Positions 1-4,766 of a stretch of DNA of 6,602 bases are shown here, piece after piece. Source of the DNA: an uncultured Cellvibrio sp. (GTDB taxonomy: Bacteria; Pseudomonadota; Gammaproteobacteria; Pseudomonadales; Cellvibrionaceae); NCBI GenBank assembly GCA_946482385.1, contig CAMLRI010000129.1:1-6602 (forward strand), written 5' to 3'. Below the pieces are notes generated by a model, which saw only the letters and a list, made by a program, of their open reading frames with translations, was not told where the DNA came from and did not search any database. A program made the position numbers and the translations under genes. Position 1 is the first letter of the stretch. Each line of letters begins with the position of its first letter.

Positions 1-13
1 CAACGAGCTTTTT

Positions 14-1336
14 ATGTCCTCTATGACCCCGCGCGAAATCGTGCACGAACTGGATAAACACATAGTCGGCCAACAGGATGCCAAGCGCGCCGTGGCCATT
101 GCCCTGCGCAACCGCTGGCGCCGCATGCAAGTGCCCGCCGATATGCGCGGCGAAATTACGCCGAAAAATATTTTGATGATTGGCCCCACCGGCGTGGGCA
201 AAACCGAAATTGCACGGCGCCTGGCCAAGCTGGCCAACGCGCCTTTTATTAAAGTGGAGGCCACCAAATTTACCGAGGTGGGCTACGTTGGCCGCGATGT
301 GGAATCCATTATCCGCGACCTGGTGGATGTGGCGATTAAACTGCGCCGCGAGCAGGCGATGAAAGCCGTGCAGCACCGCGCTGCCGAAGCGGCGGAAGAG
401 CGCATCCTCGATGTGCTCTTACCACCGGCGCGGGATTTATCCGGCGAGGAAAGCAAACACGAATCCTCCACCCGGCAGATCTTCCGCAAAAAATTGCGCG
501 AAGGCCAATTGGACGATAAAGAAATTGAAATTGATATAGCCGCCGCCAGTGTCGGCGTAGAAATTATGGCGCCGCCGGGCATGGAAGAAATGACCAGCCA
601 ACTGCAAAGCATGTTCTCATCCCTGGGCCGCGACAAAACCAAAAAAACCAAACTGACGGTTAAAAAAGCGTTTAAACAATTGCAGGATGAAGAAGCGGCC
701 AAGCTGGTCAGCGAGGAAGACATTAAAGCCCAGGCCATTGAGGCCGCCGAGCAAAACGGCATAGTGTTTATCGACGAAATCGACAAGGTGGCGCGCCGTG
801 GCAATGTCAGCGGCGCCGATGTATCCCGCGAGGGTGTGCAGCGTGATTTGCTGCCGTTAATCGAGGGCTGCACCGTATCCACCAAACACGGCATGGTCAA
901 AACCGACCATATTTTGTTTATCACCTCCGGCGCCTTTCACCTGAGCAAACCCTCGGATTTAATTCCCGAATTGCAGGGCCGCTTGCCCATCCGCGTGGAG
1001 CTGCAGGCGCTCACCCCCGATGACTTTGAGCGCATACTCACCGAGCCCAAAGCCTCGCTTACCGAGCAACAACAGGCGCTGTTAAAAACCGAAGGGGTGG
1101 AAATTCAATTCAGCAAAGACGGTATCCGCCGCATCGCCGAAATGGCCTTTGATGTGAACGAGCGCACCGAAAATATAGGCGCGCGCCGTTTGCACACTAT
1201 TTTGGAGCGTTTGCTGGAAGATATTTCCTTTGCCGCGGGCGACGATAGCAAGAGCATCACCATTGATGCGGCCTATGTGGATAGCCACCTGGGCGAGCTG
1301 GCCAAAAACGAAGACCTGAGCCGCTATATTTTGTAA
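14..1336 (+). CDS. hslU: HslU, ATPase/unfoldase subunit of the HslVU (ClpYQ) protease
   Basis: HslU is an AAA+ ATPase that forms a hexamer, unfolds cytoplasmic proteins and threads them into the HslV peptidase. Seen in the 440-aa product: Walker A GPTGVGKT at residues 57-64, the pore-loop motif GYVGRD at 90-95, a charged insertion (I) domain at about 110-240, Walker B VFIDEIDK at 251-258, sensor-1 region ITSGAFH at 303-309, a probable arginine finger in QGRLPIR near 323, and sensor-2 GARRLH at 389-394. The tail ends SRYIL; in the family this C-terminus docks into HslV to activate it. Length matches the usual 440-445 aa, so the gene is complete. The ATG at 14 is chosen because family members begin M-S-x-M-T-P-R-E-I-V; only 13 bases lie upstream and no strong ribosome binding site is visible. 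hslV is expected just left of the window (inference). An intrinsic terminator follows 9 bp after the stop. Confidence 0.98.
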   Translation: MSSMTPREIVHELDKHIVGQQDAKRAVAIALRNRWRRMQVPADMRGEITPKNILMIGPTGVGKTEIARRLAKLANAPFIKVEATKFTEVGYVGRDVESIIRDLVDVAIKLRREQAMKAVQHRAAEAAEERILDVLLPPARDLSGEESKHESSTRQIFRKKLREGQLDDKEIEIDIAAASVGVEIMAPPGMEEMTSQLQSMFSSLGRDKTKKTKLTVKKAFKQLQDEEAAKLVSEEDIKAQAIEAAEQNGIVFIDEIDKVARRGNVSGADVSREGVQRDLLPLIEGCTVSTKHGMVKTDHILFITSGAFHLSKPSDLIPELQGRLPIRVELQALTPDDFERILTEPKASLTEQQQALLKTEGVEIQFSKDGIRRIAEMAFDVNERTENIGARRLHTILERLLEDISFAAGDDSKSITIDAAYVDSHLGELAKNEDLSRYIL

Positions 1337-1345
1337 CCCCCCGCA

Positions 1346-1383
1346 TTGCCACAGGGCGCCCTGCCCTGTGGCAAATATTTTTT
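1346..1383 (+). terminator. Intrinsic terminator after hslU
   Basis: Two perfectly complementary 12-nt arms (1346-1357 and 1363-1374; core GCCACAGGGC) enclose a 5-nt loop. They are followed by a T-rich tract with six T at 1378-1383. This has the form of a Rho-independent terminator and sits 9 bp after the hslU stop, so it probably ends the hslVU transcript before the DUF971 gene. Confidence 0.88.
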
Positions 1384-1388
1384 CTGCT

Positions 1389-1398
1389 TTGCTAAAAT
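1389..1398 (+). promoter_or_regulatory. Candidate extended -10 promoter for the DUF971 gene
   Basis: Just after the hslU terminator, TGCTAAAAT (1390-1398) fits an extended -10 element: TG, one base, then a hexamer matching TATAAT at 5 of 6 positions. No good -35 is visible, which extended -10 promoters can tolerate. A direct repeat, TTGCTAAAA, occurs at 1389-1397 and 1406-1414. The implied leader to the ATG at 1504 is about 100 nt and contains a short inverted repeat, GTCAT (1416-1420) with ATGAC (1430-1434). The call rests on sequence match only. Confidence 0.3.
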
Positions 1399-1489
1399 CT
1401 CTGTCTTGCTAAAAAGTCATGAAAGTTTAATGACAAGTGTAAATTGCACAGCAAGGCCTACTCGACAAAAATTCACCCCCGCCGACCCC

Positions 1490-1493
1490 AGGT
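1490..1493 (+). promoter_or_regulatory. Weak ribosome binding site supporting the ATG at 1504
   Basis: AGGT lies 10 nt upstream of ATG 1504, a workable though weak Shine-Dalgarno match. It favours this ATG over the in-frame TTG at 1444. Confidence 0.4.
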
Positions 1494-1503
1494 AAAACAG
1501 CCA

Positions 1504-1887
1504 ATGCTGCCCAGTAAAATTCAGCTTCACAAACAATCGCAACAACTGGAACTGCACTACGGCAGCGAGGTTTTTTTATTGCCGGCAGAATTTTTGCGCG
1601 TGCACTCGCCCAGCGCCGAAGTAAAAGGCCATGGCCCCGGCCAGGCGGTATTGCAGTACGGCAAACAGGATGTCGCCATTAGCCGCATTGAGCGCGCTGG
1701 CAACTATGCGCTCAAGCTGGTGTTTGACGATGGCCACGACACCGGCATTTACACCTGGGATTATTTGTACCAACTGGGCAGGGATCAGCAATCACTCTGG
1801 GATCAATATTTGCAGGCGTTACACCAGGCGGGCAAAAGCCGCCAGGCCAATACCAGTGTGGTGCGTTTTATCGATCCCTCGGCTTAA
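1504..1887 (+). CDS. DUF971 (GBBH-like N-terminal domain) protein
   Basis: This small soluble protein of 127 aa consists almost entirely of one DUF971 domain, the fold also found at the N-terminus of gamma-butyrobetaine hydroxylase. Visible signatures are LRVHSPSAEV (31-40), GHGPG (42-46) and FDDGHDTGIYTWDYL (74-88), followed by a helical end. There is no cysteine, so the Cys/His zinc site reported for the eukaryotic hydroxylase cannot form here. The biochemical role of stand-alone bacterial DUF971 proteins is not established. From memory, Pseudomonas has a closely similar gene immediately after hslU, so the pairing looks conserved. The ATG at 1504 is chosen because it has a Shine-Dalgarno-like AGGT and gives the family's length and N-terminus. 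The frame stays open to a TTG at 1444, which would add 20 residues that do not look like the family. The terminator before it suggests expression separate from hslU. Confidence 0.87.
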   Translation: MLPSKIQLHKQSQQLELHYGSEVFLLPAEFLRVHSPSAEVKGHGPGQAVLQYGKQDVAISRIERAGNYALKLVFDDGHDTGIYTWDYLYQLGRDQQSLWDQYLQALHQAGKSRQANTSVVRFIDPSA

Positions 1888-1901
1888 AAAACCTTTGCTT
1901 T

Positions 1902-1956
1902 TGTCGCTCTGGTTAGCGTGATTTTTGTTGTCGTTTTGACAACCGCTTGAGCGACA
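1902..1956. repeat. Nested three-part inverted repeat after the DUF971 gene
   Basis: Three stems stack in one 55-bp element. The outer stem is TGTCGCTC (1902-1909) with GAGCGACA (1949-1956). The middle stem is AGCG (1915-1918) with CGCT (1944-1947). The inner stem is GTTGTC (1927-1932) with GACAAC (1938-1943), closed by a 5-nt loop. All three pair perfectly; the unpaired bases lie mostly on the left side. It begins 14 bp after the DUF971 stop. No T-tract follows on the plus strand, so it is not a classical intrinsic terminator. It may be a 3' RNA stabiliser, an RNA leader element or a protein site. Confidence 0.55.
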
Positions 1957-2036
1957 CCCGCAGCGCCCGGCTTCCGCCAGGCCCCTTATCCATAACAACA
2001 GTCAACCAATAACGATATTTCCTGTGCTCGCCCACT

Positions 2037-2077
2037 CCCCGCGCGCCCTATAGGGCACAGCATGCGCCGGGGCCGGC
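2037..2077. repeat. GC-rich palindrome cluster upstream of the YejM-like gene
   Basis: A perfect 12-bp palindrome, GCCCTATAGGGC (2045-2056), is flanked by CCCCGCGC (2037-2044) and GCGC-C-GGGG (2064-2072), which pair with one bulged C. A competing hairpin, GCCGG (2066-2070) with CCGGC (2073-2077), shares bases with the second arm, so the two structures exclude each other. The cluster ends 49 bp before the start codon at 2127. Regulatory function is not shown, and GC-rich DNA produces such pairings readily. No convincing promoter was found in the gene-free stretch 1888-2126. Confidence 0.4.
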
Positions 2078-2126
2078 AAGCATTTGCTATCAACCCGTTA
2101 TCGAGACGCTGTTTAGCGGTAAAGCC

Positions 2127-3944
2127 ATGCGCCTGAACAAACAACATCTGGTCGCCCACGGCTACTTTAGCCTCTGGGTATTTTTACTATCGCTGATACC
2201 CCTGGGCAGTTACTGGTGGGTAATGCCCAAGCCGGACAACCTGCTGGGCGAGATTTACCGCGCCAGCAGCCTGGGTTATTACGGCCTGCTGATGTGTGTG
2301 CTGGCGCTGCTGCTGGCGCCCCTAAGCCAATCCCGCTGGACCCGCCCGCTCTACGCGCTGCTGATGGCGCTGTGGTTGATTTACCTGGTGATAGATGTGG
2401 CCACCTTCAACCTCTACTTCTTCCATGTGGATTGGGTGATGATCGAGATGTTTGTCCTCGATTTTGCCGGCATGGGCATTCCCCCTTTTGTACTGGCGCT
2501 GGCCGCGCTCCTGGCACTGGCTTGCATCATCGCTTTACTCTGGCTGAGCCAGGCCACCCCGCGCATGACCCTGGCGCGCAGCGGCCGCGCCCTGCCCTGG
2601 GTTGGCGCCGCTATGTTGGCGGTTTTTCTGGTCAACTCGTCGATCAACATCTGGGCCAATCGCTACCAGCGCCCGGAGATCAGCTACATCAACCCCTATT
2701 TGCCCCTCTACCGCCCGGTCACCAGCGGCAAGCATGCGCATTACCTGACGCGCCTGTTTCCCGGGGTTTTTCCGGCCCAACAAGGCCAATTGGATCGCGC
2801 TGCCATCCAGGAAAAAAGCGTGGTCAATTACCCCCTGGCACCCTTAGCCTGCACCCCGCCGGCACAACGGGATTCCATCCTGTTACTGCTGGTGGAAAGC
2901 TGGCAGGCAGACACCCTCAACCCGGACATCATGCCCAACCTGGCGCGCTTCAGCGAAACCGCCCTGCGCTTCGACCAGCATATCTCCGGCGGCTCGGCCA
3001 CAGTGCCGGGGCTGTTCAGCCTCTTCTACGGCCTGCACGCCAGCTACTACCCGATTTTTAAGGCGACCCCCGCCGCCAACCCCAGCCTGTTCAGCGAAAC
3101 CCTCGCCAACCAGGGCTACAGCACCCGGGTGTACACCAACACCAACCTGGAGCGCTTTGCCATGCGCCAGCTGCTGTTTCCACGGGTGCCCGCCGGGCAC
3201 TTTCACAAACCCAAAAGCGACCGCCAGGTAGTGCGCGAATACCTGCGCCAGCAGGCGCAGCAGAGCGCACAGCCGCGCTTTGATTTTGTATTCCTCACAT
3301 CTTCACACTCGCCCTACAAATACCCGCCGCAATTTGCGCTGCACCAGCCACTGCCGCGCATTAAAGGCGGCTATGTGCTTAACAAACACAGCGACAACCA
3401 AGCCTATAAAAATGACTACTACAACAGCCTGGCCTATGTGGACCATCTGCTTGGCCAAATCCTCGACCGCTTGGCACAAAGTGGCGAGCTGGATCGCACC
3501 TGGGTAGTCATTACCGGCGACCACGGCGAAGAGTTCAATGAAAACGCCGCCGGTTTCTGGGGCCACGGCAGCAACTTCACCCGCTGGCAAACCCAAACCC
3601 CGCTGTTGATACGCCCGCCGGGGCTTAAGCAGGGGCGCCGCATCAGCCAGCCCTCCACCCACCAGGACCTGGTACCCACCCTGATGCGCGAGGTACTGGG
3701 CTGCAGCAGTGCCCCGGAGCTGTACAGCAACGGCACCCACCTGCTGGCACTGCCGGAGCAGCGCAGCAGCGTTATTTCCTCCTACTACAGCCACGCCTAT
3801 TGGGTAGACGGCCAAGTACTCGACCGCAGCACCGGCCGGGAATACACCTGGGGCGATTTCAAGCAAAGCCTCCCGCGCCTGGACAAGGAAAAACTGCGCG
3901 AACTGCACAGCCAGGAGCGGCGTTTTTTGAAAGGAGAACGCTGA
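2127..3944 (+). CDS. YejM/PbgA-like inner-membrane protein with a periplasmic sulfatase-fold domain (DUF3413)
   Basis: The 605-aa product has five hydrophobic segments (about 13-33, 48-66, 75-98, 118-140, 157-176), a linker, then a periplasmic alkaline-phosphatase/sulfatase-fold domain (about 248-545). The layout and local motifs match E. coli YejM (586 aa), which senses lipopolysaccharide and controls LpxC breakdown: GEIYRASSLG (41-50), LVIDVATFN (87-95), INIWANRYQRP (173-183) and LFSLFYG with SYY (296-308). E. coli YejM has a degenerate catalytic centre. Here the likely metal ligands and nucleophile are all present: E257, T292, D465-H466 in GDHGEEF, plus H394 and H480, as in EptA-type transferases. 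It could therefore be a lipid A/LPS regulator, a lipid-modifying enzyme, or both (inference). Only C242 and C526 lie in the periplasmic part, unlike the disulfide-rich EptA. The ATG at 2127 gives a normal N-terminus, but its Shine-Dalgarno is poor (AGCGG, 2115-2119). No yejL neighbour is present. Confidence 0.9.
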   Translation: MRLNKQHLVAHGYFSLWVFLLSLIPLGSYWWVMPKPDNLLGEIYRASSLGYYGLLMCVLALLLAPLSQSRWTRPLYALLMALWLIYLVIDVATFNLYFFHVDWVMIEMFVLDFAGMGIPPFVLALAALLALACIIALLWLSQATPRMTLARSGRALPWVGAAMLAVFLVNSSINIWANRYQRPEISYINPYLPLYRPVTSGKHAHYLTRLFPGVFPAQQGQLDRAAIQEKSVVNYPLAPLACTPPAQRDSILLLLVESWQADTLNPDIMPNLARFSETALRFDQHISGGSATVPGLFSLFYGLHASYYPIFKATPAANPSLFSETLANQGYSTRVYTNTNLERFAMRQLLFPRVPAGHFHKPKSDRQVVREYLRQQAQQSAQPRFDFVFLTSSHSPYKYPPQFALHQPLPRIKGGYVLNKHSDNQAYKNDYYNSLAYVDHLLGQILDRLAQSGELDRTWVVITGDHGEEFNENAAGFWGHGSNFTRWQTQTPLLIRPPGLKQGRRISQPSTHQDLVPTLMREVLGCSSAPELYSNGTHLLALPEQRSSVISSYYSHAYWVDGQVLDRSTGREYTWGDFKQSLPRLDKEKLRELHSQERRFLKGER

Positions 3945-3956
3945 GCGGTTGCTCAC

Positions 3957-3985
3957 TTGTCGCCTTATGGCACTGGCGCCATAAT
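3957..3985 (+). promoter_or_regulatory. Candidate sigma-70 promoter for the lipoprotein gene
   Basis: TTGTCG (3957-3962, 4 of 6 matches to the -35 consensus) and CATAAT (3980-3985, 5 of 6 matches to the -10) are separated by exactly 17 bp. It starts 12 bp after the stop of the YejM-like gene and would give a leader of about 120 nt to the lipoprotein ATG. A 7-bp inverted repeat fills the spacer and overlaps the -10. The call rests on sequence match only. Confidence 0.38.
3965..3984. repeat. Inverted repeat inside the candidate promoter spacer (possible operator)
   Basis: TTATGGC (3965-3971) and GCCATAA (3978-3984) are perfectly complementary across a 6-nt centre. No T-run follows on either side, so a terminator is unlikely. 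Its position between the -35 and -10 would suit a repressor or activator site, but no cognate regulator is encoded in the window. Confidence 0.4.
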
Positions 3986-4100
3986 GCCGCGCCCCTAGGA
4001 CTATTGCCGCACACTCAACCCCGCAGCAATTGCACCGAAACGGAATTCCATCCGCCCTGCCTTCCCCGGCGTGACTGGAAGCACGACAACGACAACCGAT

Positions 4101-4105
4101 AGGAG
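4101..4105 (+). promoter_or_regulatory. Strong ribosome binding site of the lipoprotein gene
   Basis: AGGAG lies 9 nt before the ATG at 4115. It is the clearest Shine-Dalgarno sequence in the window and fixes this start. Confidence 0.8.
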
Positions 4106-4114
4106 ATCCACACA

Positions 4115-4639
4115 ATGCGTTTAGCTGTTATTTTTTCCCTGATATTTACCCTCAGTGCCTGCGGCGGCAGCAGTTCTGATGGCGACCGCACCACAGCCAG
4201 TATCGACAAGCTTGTCGGCGTATGGGATGCCACCGAGGTGGATCCCGAAGAGGGTGAAGATGTTACTTATTTGGTTATCGACAGCGAAGGCTTAGTATCA
4301 ATTTACGACTATGCAGGCGATGAATATGACGATGCAGGCAACTGCTACTGGGTAGTTCGCGATGTGGCTGGCCTGGAAGCCACCGGCGATAATCATTACG
4401 ACTTTACCTGGTTTTCCCAGAATGAAACTTACCCTGTAATTATCACCGTATCAGGCAATACCTTAAAAATGTACGACGAAGGCGAATCATCAGCCGATGC
4501 ATGGGTTCTTACCAAATCCACCCTGCGCGAAAGCGATCTAATTCCTGAGTGCAATGATTTTCTTGCAGCTGATGCCAATCCGTTAGTCAAAGCTAAGTCT
4601 GCTGCCAAAGTACAAAGCTTTAAACCCAAAGCTCACTAA
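4115..4639 (+). CDS. Small acidic lipoprotein of unknown function
   Basis: The 174-aa product starts with a short signal peptide ending in a lipobox, LSAC (13-16), so C16 should be lipidated. The next residues are GGSSS, with no Asp at +2, which suggests sorting to the outer membrane. I do not recognise the family. The mature body (about 30-150) is rich in Asp and Glu and has alternating hydrophobic stretches (VWDATEV, TYLVIDSEG, VSIYDY, YPVIITVSG, LKMYDEG), as in a small beta-barrel or lipocalin-like fold (inference). C77 and C146 are the only mature cysteines besides C16 and could form a disulfide. The last 16 residues contain five Lys and no acidic residue, opposite in charge to the body. 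The gene looks less GC-rich than its neighbours, as is common for accessory envelope genes. It has its own ribosome binding site, a candidate promoter and a following terminator, so it is probably transcribed alone. Confidence 0.85.
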   Translation: MRLAVIFSLIFTLSACGGSSSDGDRTTASIDKLVGVWDATEVDPEEGEDVTYLVIDSEGLVSIYDYAGDEYDDAGNCYWVVRDVAGLEATGDNHYDFTWFSQNETYPVIITVSGNTLKMYDEGESSADAWVLTKSTLRESDLIPECNDFLAADANPLVKAKSAAKVQSFKPKAH

Positions 4640-4649
4640 CTAACACCAG

Positions 4650-4700
4650 CCATAAAAAAAACGGCTTGCAGGTTCACACCGCAAGCCGTTTTTTTTATGG
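4650..4700. terminator. Bidirectional intrinsic terminator between convergent genes
   Basis: Two perfectly complementary 20-nt arms (4650-4669 and 4681-4700; core ACGGCTTGC) enclose an 11-nt loop. Eight A at 4654-4661 and eight T at 4689-4696 provide a U-tract on either strand. It lies 10 bp after the lipoprotein stop and about 50 bp beyond the 3' end of the minus-strand amylase gene, so it should stop transcription from both sides. Confidence 0.93.
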
Positions 4701-4736
4701 GCGCTTCTCCCTGCGCGTTAATCCATCATCAAGCCA

Positions 4737-4766
4737 TTAGTTGCCAATTACCTAGTTGCCAATCAC
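4737..4766 (-). repeat. Tandem 15-bp duplication covering the amylase stop codon
   Basis: On the minus strand GTGATTGGCAACTAG (4766-4752) is followed at once by GTAATTGGCAACTAA (4751-4737). They agree at 13 of 15 positions and share the same frame. Each copy encodes V-I-G-N-stop, so the last four codons and the stop of the amylase gene are repeated directly after the first stop. Confidence 0.9.

Noticed and set aside
283..924. 213-codon open frame on the minus strand
   Set aside because: It is antisense to hslU and Ser/Arg-rich without motifs; hslU fully explains the region.
1416..1434. GTCAT/ATGAC inverted repeat as an operator
   Set aside because: Five-base arms with a 9-nt gap are expected by chance; it is mentioned only as part of the DUF971 leader.
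1444..1503. N-terminal extension of the DUF971 protein from a TTG codon at 1444
   Set aside because: TTG is a rare start, no Shine-Dalgarno precedes it, and the extra 20 residues do not look like the family; the ATG at 1504 gives the expected protein.
1936..1941. Perfect TTGACA as a -35 element
   Set aside because: No -10-like hexamer occurs 15-19 bp downstream, and the bases are better explained as part of the inner stem of the inverted repeat.
3965..3984. Inverted repeat as a terminator for the YejM-like gene
   Set aside because: There is no T-tract on the 3' side and the stem is only 7 bp; the promoter-spacer reading fits better.
3303..4115. 270-codon open frame on the minus strand
   Set aside because: It lies antisense to the YejM-like gene, has low-complexity Ala/Val/Gly composition and no family motif; it is a by-product of GC-rich codon use.
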